From the NCBI RefSeq assembly GCF_013426895.1, contig NZ_AP023175.1:1240001-1304000 (forward strand): a DNA stretch of 64,000 nucleotides. The letters run 5' to 3'. Positions within the stretch are counted from its first letter, which is position 1. Every line of letters begins with the position of its first letter. The notes beneath the pieces were generated by a model. The model made no database searches. It was not told where the DNA came from and saw only the letters and a program-made list of their open reading frames with translations. Positions 17,970-26,728 of this stretch are shown here, piece by piece. This DNA comes from Paraburkholderia largidicola. Its GTDB lineage: Bacteria; Pseudomonadota; Gammaproteobacteria; Burkholderiales; Burkholderiaceae. The position numbers and the translations under genes are program-made.

Positions 17970-18536
17970 ATGATGCTCGATCCTGTACTCGCGACGGGCG
18001 CGCAAGCCAGCACGGCGATTGTCGTGCTGCTCGGCGCCGTCGCCAAATGGCGGCGCCCTGCCGCGTTCCGTCAGGCGCTCGGCGACTACCGCCTGTTGCC
18101 CGACGCGTTGACGGCGCCCGCCGCCATCGCGATCACGGTAGCGGAAACGGTGGGCGCCGCCGCGCTGCTGTTCCCCGATACGCGCGTGATCGGCGCAATC
18201 GTGCTGGTCGCGTTGCTGCTCGCGTTCGCGGCGGGGCTCGCGTTCAACATCCTGCGTGGCCACACCGATATCGACTGCGGCTGCTCGGGCTTTGCCGCGA
18301 CGCAAGCGGCAACGCAAGCAAATGCACCCCGCGGTATCGGCTGGTTCCATGTCGCGCGTGCCGTGTTGCTCGCCGCCCTCGCCGCCACCGCATTCATCGA
18401 ACCCGCGACCCGTTCGATCGTGTGGTTCGACTACCTGACGCTCTTCTTCGCCGTGCTGCTGATCGTCTGCGCACTGCTCACTTTCGATGTGCTGCTGGCC
18501 AACGTGCCGCGCCTCTCTCACTTGAGGAATTCATGA
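17970..18536 (+). CDS. aauE: MauE-like membrane protein for amine dehydrogenase maturation
   Basis: The start is the first of two adjacent ATGs, after GAGG; an upstream in-frame ATG inside aauB is not used. The 188-residue protein has four to five hydrophobic segments and a conserved Cys pair in DIDCGCSGF. MauE/AauE is a polytopic inner-membrane protein needed for the light subunit to be stable, probably by moving thiol redox equivalents to AauD as DsbD/VKOR-like proteins do. It overlaps aauD by four bases (ATGA), implying translational coupling. Confidence 0.9.
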   Translation: MMLDPVLATGAQASTAIVVLLGAVAKWRRPAAFRQALGDYRLLPDALTAPAAIAITVAETVGAAALLFPDTRVIGAIVLVALLLAFAAGLAFNILRGHTDIDCGCSGFAATQAATQANAPRGIGWFHVARAVLLAALAATAFIEPATRSIVWFDYLTLFFAVLLIVCALLTFDVLLANVPRLSHLRNS

Positions 18537-19174
18537 TGCAAACCGCTCTCACCGTTTCCACCGCGCTCCTGTGGATCGCCGTTCTCGCGCTCGGCGCGAT
18601 CTGTCTCGCGCTGGTTCGCCAGGTCGGCATTCTGTACGAACGCATCATGCCCGCAGGCGCATTGATGATCGACAAGGGCCCCGCTGTCGGCGCAATCGCA
18701 CCGACGTTCGAACTGTCCGATATTCGCGGCCAGAACGTGAAGGTTGGCGGTATGGACGCGCAAGGCAAGGCCACGCTGCTGTTCTTCCTGTCGCCGACGT
18801 GCCCCGTCTGCAAGAAGCTGCTGCCGCTGCTGCCTTCGCTGCAATCGAGCGAATCGTCGCCCGGCGAAACCACGCCCGTGAACATCGTGCTCGCCAGCGA
18901 CGGCGATCTCGCCGAACACCAGCGCTTCGCGCAGAAGCAGAACCTCGACCGCTTCCCGTATGTGCTCTCGCAGGAACTGGGCATGGCGTATCAGATCGGC
19001 AAGCTGCCGTATGCCGTGCTGCTCGACGACAGCGGCAAGGTGCGCGCGAAGGGTCTCGTCAACACGCGCGAGCATCTGGAAAGCCTGTTCGAAGCGAAGG
19101 AACGCGGCGTCGCGTCGCTGCAGGAGTTCGTGCACGGCGATCATCGCCACGAGCAGCACGAGCAACACGCATAA
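18533..19174 (+). CDS. aauD: MauD-like thioredoxin-fold disulfide protein
   Basis: A 213-residue protein with an N-terminal membrane anchor (residues 8-30), a linker, and a thioredoxin fold with the active site SPTCPVCKK. MauD/AauD is required for correct formation of the six disulfides of the light subunit in the periplasm. The C-terminus is His-rich (HGDHRHEQHEQHA), which could bind metal. It starts on the ATGA overlap with aauE and is followed after 38 bp by aauA. Confidence 0.92.
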   Translation: MMQTALTVSTALLWIAVLALGAICLALVRQVGILYERIMPAGALMIDKGPAVGAIAPTFELSDIRGQNVKVGGMDAQGKATLLFFLSPTCPVCKKLLPLLPSLQSSESSPGETTPVNIVLASDGDLAEHQRFAQKQNLDRFPYVLSQELGMAYQIGKLPYAVLLDDSGKVRAKGLVNTREHLESLFEAKERGVASLQEFVHGDHRHEQHEQHA

Positions 19175-19212
19175 GTGCCGAACCGATAACAACCTGAGCG
19201 GAGAACAATCAC

Positions 19213-19758
19213 ATGGGCGTTTTTGATTCATTGTTCGAGAAGTCGGCGCGCAGCGTCGCGCAGCGCAGTTCGCGGCGCAGCGCGATGGCGAAGCTCGGCA
19301 AGGTGCTGGTCGGCTCGGCAATGTTGCCGCTGCTGCCCGTCGATCGCACGGCATATGCAGCCGATGCGGCTTCGGCTGCGTCGGGCGCATCAGGCACTGC
19401 GGCATCGGGCGCCAGCGACGATCCGATGAGCTGCGATTACTGGAAGTACTGCGCGATCGACGGCTGGCTTTGCAGCTGCTGCGGCGGCACGTCGAGCAGC
19501 TGCCCGCCGGGCACGACGCCCTCGCCCATCACGTGGATCGGCACCTGCCGCAATCCGCACGACGGCACCGACTACATCGTCTCGTACAACGACTGCTGCG
19601 GCAAAACCTCGTGCGGCAAGTGCTTCTGCAACCGCAACGAACGCGAGAAGCCGCTCTACAAGCTGTCGCTCGACAACGACATCAACTGGTGTATGGCGAA
19701 CGGCAATTCGAACTATCACTGTTCGGTTTCGGTCCTGCTTGGAGCAGCAAAGCAATGA
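19213..19758 (+). CDS. aauA: Aromatic amine dehydrogenase, small (TTQ) subunit
   Basis: The 181-residue precursor has a long leader with twin arginine (SSRRSAMAKLGK), as in MauA/AauA. The mature part is Cys-rich (DYWKYCAIDGWLCSCCGG, then NDCCGK). The TTQ cofactor would form from Trp108 (PITWIGTC) and Trp159 (DINWCMAN), with the catalytic Asp127 in SYNDCCG. The 'PSPITWIGTCRNPHDG' region follows the aromatic amine dehydrogenase of Alcaligenes faecalis far better than methylamine dehydrogenase, so arylethylamines such as phenylethylamine or tyramine are the likely substrates. It overlaps the next cytochrome gene by four bases. Confidence 0.95.
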   Translation: MGVFDSLFEKSARSVAQRSSRRSAMAKLGKVLVGSAMLPLLPVDRTAYAADAASAASGASGTAASGASDDPMSCDYWKYCAIDGWLCSCCGGTSSSCPPGTTPSPITWIGTCRNPHDGTDYIVSYNDCCGKTSCGKCFCNRNEREKPLYKLSLDNDINWCMANGNSNYHCSVSVLLGAAKQ

Positions 19759-20252
19759 AAATGAATCACGCTGAAACAATCGCGGCCGCCTGCCTTGCGG
19801 CGGCTGCGTCGTTGGCGATGCCCGGCGTCGCACATGCGCAGAACGTGCACTACCCCGCCGGCAAGAGCATGTTCGACGCGCAGTGCGCCGTGTGCCATCA
19901 GGCAGGTGGCAAGGGCCAGGACGGACTCGCGCCGCCGCTGACCGAGTATCCGGGCAAGTACTCGACCACGGCGCCGGGCCGCGCGCAACTGACATCGACC
20001 GTGGTGCACGGCATGTTCGGCGAGATCAAGGTTCACGACAAGAGCTACAACTTCAAGATGCCGAGCTTCGCAAGCGCAAGCGACGAAGACCTGGCGCAGG
20101 TGTTGAACTACGTCGTATTCGATCTGAACGCGCAGCACGGCGATGCGAAGCCATTCACCGCCGCCGACATCAAGGCGGCCCGCGCGCAGAGCACGGACAG
20201 CTCAGCTGTCCATTCGCAACGCGCCGTCGTCATCAAAGGACTCGGCCTATGA
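19755..20252 (+). CDS. Monoheme c-type cytochrome of the aau operon
   Basis: The 165-residue product has a signal peptide ending AHA-QN and one heme site, CAVCH, near residue 44, with a likely Met ligand in FKMPSFAS. It starts on the ATGA overlap with aauA and ends in the same type of overlap with the next cytochrome gene, so the genes are tightly coupled. It probably carries electrons from the amine dehydrogenase towards the respiratory chain, since no azurin or amicyanin gene is in this operon. That role is inferred from position. Confidence 0.88.
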   Translation: MKMNHAETIAAACLAAAASLAMPGVAHAQNVHYPAGKSMFDAQCAVCHQAGGKGQDGLAPPLTEYPGKYSTTAPGRAQLTSTVVHGMFGEIKVHDKSYNFKMPSFASASDEDLAQVLNYVVFDLNAQHGDAKPFTAADIKAARAQSTDSSAVHSQRAVVIKGLGL

Positions 20253-20812
20253 ACGCCGCCCGCGTGTCTCGTGCCGGCGACCGCGTGTCCACGCATCAGC
20301 CCGCGCGCGGCGCGCGCGCGGCTTCAGCGGCCACGCTGTGGATCAACGCAACGCGGCGCATGTCGATGCTGCTCATCGCGTGCGCCGCGACGGTCGCGCC
20401 GCCCTCGCCTGCCAATGCGCAAAGCAGCGCCGACGCTTCGCTCGCGCAGCAGCACTGGGTGCTCAACTGCATGGGCTGTCACACGGCAACGGGTGGCGGC
20501 ATTCCCGGCAAGGTGCCGCCGCTCGCGCACTCGCTTGGCTACTTCGAGCATCTGCCAGCCGGGCGCGAGTACGTGATGCGTGTGCCGGGCGCATCGAACT
20601 CGGCGCTCTCCGATCAGGAACTCGCTGACGTGCTGAACTGGCTGATGACGACGATGAACCACGAAGCGTTGCCGAAAGACTTCAAGCCCTACACAGCCGC
20701 TGAAGTCTCCGCCCACCGCCGCCCCGCTTACTCCGATGTCGCGACCGTACGCGCCGGACTGATCCGCGATCTGCACGAGCGCGGCATCAAGGGCGTCGCG
20801 GACCGCTACTGA
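20249..20812 (+). CDS. Second monoheme c-type cytochrome of the aau operon
   Basis: A 187-residue protein with an uncleaved or late signal segment (SMLLIACAATVAPPSPANAQ) ending near residue 54 and one heme site, CMGCH, near residue 73. Its first 35 residues are hydrophilic, so a later start such as the ATG in RRMSMLL is possible. No second CxxCH is present, so it is not a MauG-type diheme enzyme. It overlaps the preceding cytochrome by four bases and is 25 bp from the aldehyde dehydrogenase. Confidence 0.85.
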   Translation: MNAARVSRAGDRVSTHQPARGARAASAATLWINATRRMSMLLIACAATVAPPSPANAQSSADASLAQQHWVLNCMGCHTATGGGIPGKVPPLAHSLGYFEHLPAGREYVMRVPGASNSALSDQELADVLNWLMTTMNHEALPKDFKPYTAAEVSAHRRPAYSDVATVRAGLIRDLHERGIKGVADRY

Positions 20813-20837
20813 ACATCCCCAATCAAAGGAATCGAAC

Positions 20838-22343
20838 ATGGAGACGAACAACACCTTCCCGCTGCTCGCCGCAACGCAAGCGTTCATCGCGAAGACGAAG
20901 AAGATGCTGATCGGCGCGGAGTGGACGGATGCATCGTCGGGCCGCACGATCGACGTCGTGAATCCCGCCGACGGCAGCGTGCTCACGCGCGTGCCCGAAG
21001 CGAACGAGCACGACGTGCAGCAAGCCGCCGCCGCTGCACGCCGCGCATTCGACGCCGGCCCGTGGCGCACGATGAAGACCACCGACCGCGAACGTCTGCT
21101 GCTCAAGCTTGCCGATCTCGTCGAAGCGAATGCGCGCGAGCTCGCGGAAATCGAATCGCTCGACAACGGCAAACCCGTGATGGTCGCGCAAGGTCTCGAT
21201 GTGTCGATGACCGCGCAATGCTTCCGCTACATGGCGGGCTGGGCGACGAAGATCGAAGGCAGCGTGATCGATGCGGGCATGCCGTACATGCCGGACAGCG
21301 AAGTGTTTGCCTACACGCGCAAGGAACCCGTCGGCGTAGTCGGCGCGATCATTCCGTGGAATTTCCCGCTGCTGATGGCCGCCTGGAAGCTCGCGCCTGC
21401 GCTCGCGACCGGCTGCACCGTCGTACTGAAACCCGCTGAAGACACGCCGCTCACCGCGCTGCGCCTTGGCGAACTGATCCGCGAGGCGGGTTATCCGGAA
21501 GGCGTCGTCAACATCGTCACGGGTTATGGACATACGGCGGGCGCGGCGCTGTCGCGCGATCCGCGCATCGACAAGATCGCGTTCACGGGTTCGACGCAGA
21601 CGGGCAAGCTGATCGGTCACGCGGCGCTCGACAACATGACGCGCATGTCGCTCGAACTGGGTGGCAAGTCGCCCGTGATCGTGCTGCCCGACGTCGATAT
21701 CGACAAGGCTGCGCAGGGCGTCGCCAACGCGATCTTCTTCAACTCGGGCCAGGTGTGCACGGCGGGCTCGCGCGTCTATATCCACAGCAAGGTATTCGAC
21801 AAGGTGATCGACGGTGTCGCGCAGATTGCGAAGAGCCTGAAGGTCGGCGCGGGCATGGACCCGTCGACGCTGATCGGCCCGCTCGTGTCCGCGAAACAGC
21901 GCGAGCGCGTGTGCGGCTATATCGACTCGGGCTTCTCGGAAGGCGCGCGCGCCGCTGCGGGCGGCAAGCTCATCGACAAGCCGGGCTTCTTCGTCGAGCC
22001 GACTGTGATGGTCGATACGAACCATACGATGCGCGTGGTGCGCGAAGAGATTTTCGGGCCGGTGCTGGTCGCGATGCCCTTCGACGATATCGACAGCGCT
22101 GTGCAACTCGCCAACGACACGCCGTATGGTCTCGGCGCGAGCATCTGGTCGAACGACATGTCGGCGGTACACAAGCTGATTCCGCGTATCGCAGCGGGCA
22201 CGGTGTGGGTCAATTGCCATTCGCTGCTCGACAACGCGATGCCGTTCGGCGGCATGAAGCAATCGGGCTTTGGCCGCGAGCTGGGACGCGCGGTCATCGA
22301 CCAGTACACGGAAAGCAAGTCCGTGATGATCAATTACGCGTAA
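20838..22343 (+). CDS. Phenylacetaldehyde-type NAD-dependent aldehyde dehydrogenase
   Basis: A 501-residue ALDH-superfamily enzyme with all landmarks: IPWNFPLLMAAWK, GSTQTGKLIG, the general base in LELGGKSPV, the nucleophilic Cys in NSGQVCTAGSR, and EIFGPVL. It lies in the aau operon, whose dehydrogenase releases aryl aldehydes, so conversion of phenylacetaldehyde to phenylacetate is the natural assignment. The start has AAAGGA upstream. Confidence 0.92.
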   Translation: METNNTFPLLAATQAFIAKTKKMLIGAEWTDASSGRTIDVVNPADGSVLTRVPEANEHDVQQAAAAARRAFDAGPWRTMKTTDRERLLLKLADLVEANARELAEIESLDNGKPVMVAQGLDVSMTAQCFRYMAGWATKIEGSVIDAGMPYMPDSEVFAYTRKEPVGVVGAIIPWNFPLLMAAWKLAPALATGCTVVLKPAEDTPLTALRLGELIREAGYPEGVVNIVTGYGHTAGAALSRDPRIDKIAFTGSTQTGKLIGHAALDNMTRMSLELGGKSPVIVLPDVDIDKAAQGVANAIFFNSGQVCTAGSRVYIHSKVFDKVIDGVAQIAKSLKVGAGMDPSTLIGPLVSAKQRERVCGYIDSGFSEGARAAAGGKLIDKPGFFVEPTVMVDTNHTMRVVREEIFGPVLVAMPFDDIDSAVQLANDTPYGLGASIWSNDMSAVHKLIPRIAAGTVWVNCHSLLDNAMPFGGMKQSGFGRELGRAVIDQYTESKSVMINYA

Positions 22344-22427
22344 GCGGCCGCACGCTGCATTGCCCATCGGCAAGGCAGCCGGATCGCACGCGCGCACAGC
22401 AGACGCACAAGACAAAGGGGAAGAGAC

Positions 22428-23666
22428 ATGAAACATCGGACGACGCCGCGCACCATCGCGGCGGCGGTGGCCGCGCTCGCCGGCGCACTGGCGACGATCG
22501 CGACGCCCGGCATTGCGCACGCGGAGAGCAGCGTGACGTTATACGGCGATGTCGACGCGGGCATCACGTACACGAACAATCAGCAGGTCACGCATGCGGA
22601 CGGCAGTGTCGGCGGTGGACACAATTTTCAGTTCACGGGCGGCAACTCCGCGCCTTCGCGTTTCGGGCTGACGGGCAGTGAAGACATTGGCGGCGGCACG
22701 TCGGTGACCTTCAAGCTCGAAAACAGCTTCTTTACGGGGAGCGGTAGTTTCGTGCAGGGCGGCACGCTGTTCAACCAGAATGCGTGGGTCGGCCTGACCA
22801 ACGAGAATTACGGCACGCTGACATTCGGCCGCCAGTTCGACTCGTACACGAATGCGTTGGCGCCGTACGCTTCGAGCAATGCGTGGGCTACGTTGTATGG
22901 CTCCCATATCGGCGATGTCGATAATCTGAATGCCGCGCTTAATCTGAACAATGCAGTGCAGTATGTGAGTCCTACGATTGCGGGCTTTTCCGTGAGCGGC
23001 ACGTATTCGCTGGGCGGCGTAGCGGGTGATTTTTCGCAGAAGCGTGGCTGGGCCGTTTCAGCGAGCTATAACAATGCGCCGTTCTCGTTCGGCGTCGGTT
23101 ATCTCGATCTGAACAATCCGCTCGATGCTGCGTTGGGTGGTGAGCAGGGTTATATCGGCGATTTCGCGTGTTCGAATCCGACTGCGATGTATTGCGAGTT
23201 GCAGAATGCGCATTCGTTGAAGGCAGTGGGTGTTGGCGGTTCGTACGCGTTCGGAGCGGCGACTTTCGGCCTCGTTTATACCCACACGAAGCTCGACGAT
23301 AGCCAGTATTTTGCAAGCGCCACACTGCCGCAAGGCGCGGATGTGCGGTTCGATATCGTCGAGGTGAATGCGACTTATGCGTTGTCGCCGGCTTTAACGC
23401 TGGGTGCGGCGTATATCTATAACTCGATGAAAACCGATGTTAGCGGGTCGCCGAAATTTCATCAGGTCAATCTTGGGGCGACGTATAGCTTGTCGAAGCG
23501 GACGACGTTGTATGCGGTTGGGATTTTTCAGAAAGCCGCTGGCAGTGGGATTGGGACGGATCCTGTCACCGGACAGAGCGTGAATTATGCGCAGATTCCT
23601 AATCTGCCGAATTCCACTACAGATAAGCAGGTGTCTGTGACTGTTGGGCTGAAGCATAACTTCTGA
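22428..23666 (+). CDS. Burkholderia-type trimeric general porin
   Basis: A 412-residue protein with a signal peptide ending AHA-ES. The mature N-terminus SSVTLYGDVDAGITYTNN is the classic beginning of OmpC-like porins in this family, and the protein ends with a terminal Phe (GLKHNF), the BAM recognition signal. It is 84 bp after the aldehyde dehydrogenase and may serve amine uptake. Codon use becomes noticeably less GC-biased in the last 200 codons. Confidence 0.93.
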   Translation: MKHRTTPRTIAAAVAALAGALATIATPGIAHAESSVTLYGDVDAGITYTNNQQVTHADGSVGGGHNFQFTGGNSAPSRFGLTGSEDIGGGTSVTFKLENSFFTGSGSFVQGGTLFNQNAWVGLTNENYGTLTFGRQFDSYTNALAPYASSNAWATLYGSHIGDVDNLNAALNLNNAVQYVSPTIAGFSVSGTYSLGGVAGDFSQKRGWAVSASYNNAPFSFGVGYLDLNNPLDAALGGEQGYIGDFACSNPTAMYCELQNAHSLKAVGVGGSYAFGAATFGLVYTHTKLDDSQYFASATLPQGADVRFDIVEVNATYALSPALTLGAAYIYNSMKTDVSGSPKFHQVNLGATYSLSKRTTLYAVGIFQKAAGSGIGTDPVTGQSVNYAQIPNLPNSTTDKQVSVTVGLKHNF

Positions 23667-23748
23667 GTTTTTTTTGTCTGCGACGGCGGGGGGTTTGGTA
23701 GCCTTTTCGCTGGCATTCGCGGGTTGCCGGTTTGGTTTGGTTTGGTTT

Positions 23749-24432
23749 GCTTGTGTTTGCGCTGGCATCCGCGTAATGACGTACCCCTTCACGCGTCGCC
23801 CCTGTGCGGGGCGGCACCTACTTTTCTTTGCCGCCGCAAAGAAAAGTAGGCAAAAGAAAGCGGCTCACACCGCCAGCACGTGTCCTTATCCACGGGCCCC
23901 CAACGTCCCCACACTTCACACGGCAGCATTTCTGTTCGCGTGCGTTGCCAACGCTTCAAATGAGCGCCTCCCCCACTTCAAATACCCGTACCAAGGCAAG
24001 CGTCAGCAAATGGTATGCGCCCCCCAGGTGGCAAACTGTGTGTAGGTTGTCGCGGCGTAAAGGGTAGCGCTCTTACAGCGTGGAACACTTGCGCTATCGG
24101 TCCGGAGTGAGGCGTGTGGAGTACTTTGGCCTACACACTGTTTGCCACCTGGGCGGCCGTGGACTATCTGGCACGGCATGCTGTAGTGGGGGAACGTGAA
24201 GTAGGTGAGGCGCACCGCAAGAGCGCTGGCAACGAGCATGTATGACGTGATTGCCGTATGAAGCATAAGAACCTTTGGGGGCCCTCAGGCGAATACTAGA
24301 ACTGGCGGTGTTAGCCGCTTTCTTTTGCCTACTTTTCTTTGCGGCGGCAAAGAAAAGTAGGTGCCGCCCCGCACAGGGGCAACGCTTGCAAACCAATAAC
24401 ATCACGCGGATGCCAGCGCAAACACAAGCAAG
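23749..24432. repeat. Dispersed-repeat element with long inverted arms
   Basis: The left arm (23749-23876) and right arm (24302-24432) are inverted copies of each other over about 130 bp. Each arm contains a perfect 34 bp hairpin (23817-23850 and 24328-24361; 15 bp stem, 4-base loop, stem CCTACTTTTCTTTGC). A second inverted pair lies inside (24023-24046 and 24130-24153, 23 of 24 bases complementary). I recall this hairpin type as very frequent between genes in Paraburkholderia. Short frames across it are not genes. It may act as a bidirectional terminator between the porin and the phosphonate operon, which converge here. Confidence 0.8.
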
Positions 24433-24476
24433 CCACCCCAACCCACCCGCGCCGCAAAGGCAAAAAACCCACCCCC

Positions 24477-25547
24477 TTACCGCATCAACTCATCAAAACT
24501 CACGAGCAACCGCTCGATATCCGGAGAATGAATATCCCCCATAGTAGAAATGCGGAAAAGCTCCTTAGACAGCCCACCCTGCCCGGCATAAATAACAAAG
24601 CCGCGCGCTTTCAGCGCATCATGCAACCGCTCATAAGAAACGCCGTCAGGCAACTTATAAGCCCGCAGCACGACAGAAGACTCAGCGGCTGGCAAAGCGC
24701 TCCCAATACCACGCGCAAAAAGCCCCTCACGAGCCTGCTCGGCCAGAGCCAGATACCGCGCATGCCGCGCCCGCCATCCACCTTCCTCATCGAGCTCGCG
24801 CAGCGCCTCGACAAGCGCATAGTAAGCATGCACGGAAGGCGTAAACGGCGTATTCCGCTGATCCTGCAAACTGGCAAGACGCACAAGCCCGAGGTAATAA
24901 GTCCGGCTCGCAGCAGCCGCCAACGCATCCCGCCGCACGATAACAAAAGCAGCCCCCGGCACACCATGCAAACACTTGTTCGCGGTCGCTGCAACAGCCG
25001 CAATCGTGCCTTCGGCAAAATCGATCTCTTCCGCACCGAAGCTGCTCACACCGTCGACCAGCATCTTCACGTTGCGCTCGCGGCAAACCGATGCCAGCGC
25101 CTTCAGATCGTTCAGACGCCCCGTCGTCGTCTCATGATGAATCACGGCAACATGCGTAATCGCCTCATCGGCATCCAGCGCAGCCGCAACGCGCGCCAGA
25201 TCAGGCGCCTGCATCCACTCATGCTTGACGATGCTATGCGCAATGCGATACTGCGCCGCGATCTGCGAAATACGCTCGCCATACACACCGTTCTCGACGA
25301 TCAGCAACTTGCCGTTCTCCGGCACGAGCGCCGCGATCATGCTCTCGACAGCCGCCGTCCCCGAGCCCGTCATCAACACAGCGCTCCACTGCGCGGGATC
25401 GAGATCGTACAGCTTGACGAGACGCGCGCGCGCTTCGTCCTGCAGGTCGAAAAACTCGCTTTCGCGATGACACAAGTCCGTTTGCAGCAGGCTATTACGC
25501 ACGCGCTCCGTCAGCGTGACGGGGCCTGGATTCATTAGCAGCATCAA
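24477..25547 (-). CDS. phnW: 2-aminoethylphosphonate--pyruvate transaminase
   Basis: A 356-residue fold-type I PLP aminotransferase. The N-terminal NPGPVTLTERVRNSLLQTD followed by CHRE is the PhnW signature; TGSGTAAVES binds the phosphate and the PLP lysine is in TANKCLHG. In catabolism PhnW deaminates AEP. Next to PEP mutase and phosphonopyruvate decarboxylase the reverse, biosynthetic reaction is expected: phosphonoacetaldehyde plus an amino donor to AEP. It overlaps the decarboxylase gene by four bases and is last in the operon. Confidence 0.9.
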   Translation of the reverse strand: MMLLMNPGPVTLTERVRNSLLQTDLCHRESEFFDLQDEARARLVKLYDLDPAQWSAVLMTGSGTAAVESMIAALVPENGKLLIVENGVYGERISQIAAQYRIAHSIVKHEWMQAPDLARVAAALDADEAITHVAVIHHETTTGRLNDLKALASVCRERNVKMLVDGVSSFGAEEIDFAEGTIAAVAATANKCLHGVPGAAFVIVRRDALAAAASRTYYLGLVRLASLQDQRNTPFTPSVHAYYALVEALRELDEEGGWRARHARYLALAEQAREGLFARGIGSALPAAESSVVLRAYKLPDGVSYERLHDALKARGFVIYAGQGGLSKELFRISTMGDIHSPDIERLLVSFDELMR

Positions 25548-26728
25548 CGTGCTCCTTCGTTCGAGCCGGAAGTGGCGATGTGGCGCATCAGGCGCGTCTT
25601 CACATCGGGCGGCGTAATGGTCGGGCGCGGCAGGCCGTCCGGCGTGCCGCGGCGGATCGCGATGCGCACGAAGCGCGGGCCGTCGGCAGGCGGCGATGCG
25701 AACAGTTCGTCGATCAGGCCCACGTCATCGCCTTCGACCGCGGACGCATAGCCGCACGCCGCCGCGACGCCCGCGAACGACACCTGCGGCGACACGGTCG
25801 ACTGGCCGCCCGTCGAATCGTGCGCGCCGTTGTCGAGCAGAATGTGCGTGAGATTCGACGGACCATACGCGCCCAACGTTGCGAACACGCCCATGCGCAT
25901 CAGCGCCGCGCCGTCGCCGTCGAGCGCGACCACGTGCAGGTCCGGCCGCGTCAGCGCGAGGCCCAGCGCGAACGGCGTAATACAGCCCATCGAGCCGACC
26001 ATGTACAACTGGTTCGGCCGGTCGTCGATCGCGTAAAGCTCGCGGCCGCAGAATCCCGTCGATGCAAGCACGACTGTCGAATTCAACGGCGTATGGGCGA
26101 TCACACGCTGCAACGCTTCATGACGCGTCGGCAATGCGTCGGCTGCGACTGCGCGCGACACATCACGCGCGGCGCGCACTTCGCGTTTCGTTACGCGGCC
26201 CGAGTCCTTCAGTTCGTACGGCGCGACGCTGCCCTTCTGCATCACCAGCGCGTACGGCCGGCCCGTCGCATCCATGTGCGCGATCGCGCGGTCCAGCGCG
26301 GGGCCGATCGCTTCCGCTTCCGTCGGGAACGTCTCCCACGGAATCTCCATCGTGTCGAGCATCGCCGGCGTGATGGGGCCCATCAATTGATGCTGCGGCT
26401 CATCCGCGACGCCGGGCTGGCCGCGCCACGTGACGATCAGCAACTGCGGCAGACGGAACGTCCACGTCAGCGACGTGAGCGGGCTCACCGCATTGCCGAG
26501 GCCCGAGTTCTGCATCATCGTCACGCCGCGACGACCGTTCTGCGCACCCAACGTCACGCCCGCGATGAACGCAACGGCATCGCCTTCGTTCGCCGCCGAC
26601 ACGTAATGCAGCTTCGGATCCTGCAACACGTAGTTGATGAACGGCGTCAGATACGAGCACGGCACGCCCGCATACCAGTCGAAGCCGCGCTCGCGCGCCG
26701 CCTCGACGAACTGTGCTGCCTCGATCAT
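25544..26728 (-). CDS. aepY: Phosphonopyruvate decarboxylase
   Basis: A 394-residue ThDP-dependent enzyme. The N-terminal domain opens with [20 protein letters not shown], close to known phosphonopyruvate decarboxylases. The C-terminal ThDP-binding motif runs [14 protein letters not shown] to [13 protein letters not shown]. It pulls the unfavourable PEP mutase equilibrium forward by making phosphonoacetaldehyde. ATGA overlaps with both neighbours show strict coupling within the phosphonate operon. Confidence 0.93.
   Translation of the reverse strand: MIEAAQFVEAARERGFDWYAGVPCSYLTPFINYVLQDPKLHYVSAANEGDAVAFIAGVTLGAQNGRRGVTMMQNSGLGNAVSPLTSLTWTFRLPQLLIVTWRGQPGVADEPQHQLMGPITPAMLDTMEIPWETFPTEAEAIGPALDRAIAHMDATGRPYALVMQKGSVAPYELKDSGRVTKREVRAARDVSRAVAADALPTRHEALQRVIAHTPLNSTVVLASTGFCGRELYAIDDRPNQLYMVGSMGCITPFALGLALTRPDLHVVALDGDGAALMRMGVFATLGAYGPSNLTHILLDNGAHDSTGGQSTVSPQVSFAGVAAACGYASAVEGDDVGLIDELFASPPADGPRFVRIAIRRGTPDGLPRPTITPPDVKTRLMRHIATSGSNEGAR

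Noticed and set aside
20823..22520. Long minus-strand frame opposite the aldehyde dehydrogenase
   Set aside because: Antisense shadow of a high-GC gene; Arg/His-rich product with no family resemblance. The same applies to other long antisense frames opposite aauB, pepM, the chemoreceptor and the FtsI-like gene.
23674..24067. Short frames over the repeat arms with Lys-rich products of the AAKKSRQKKAA type
   Set aside because: They are translations of the hairpin repeat, appear on both arms and strands, and lack ribosome sites; not genes.
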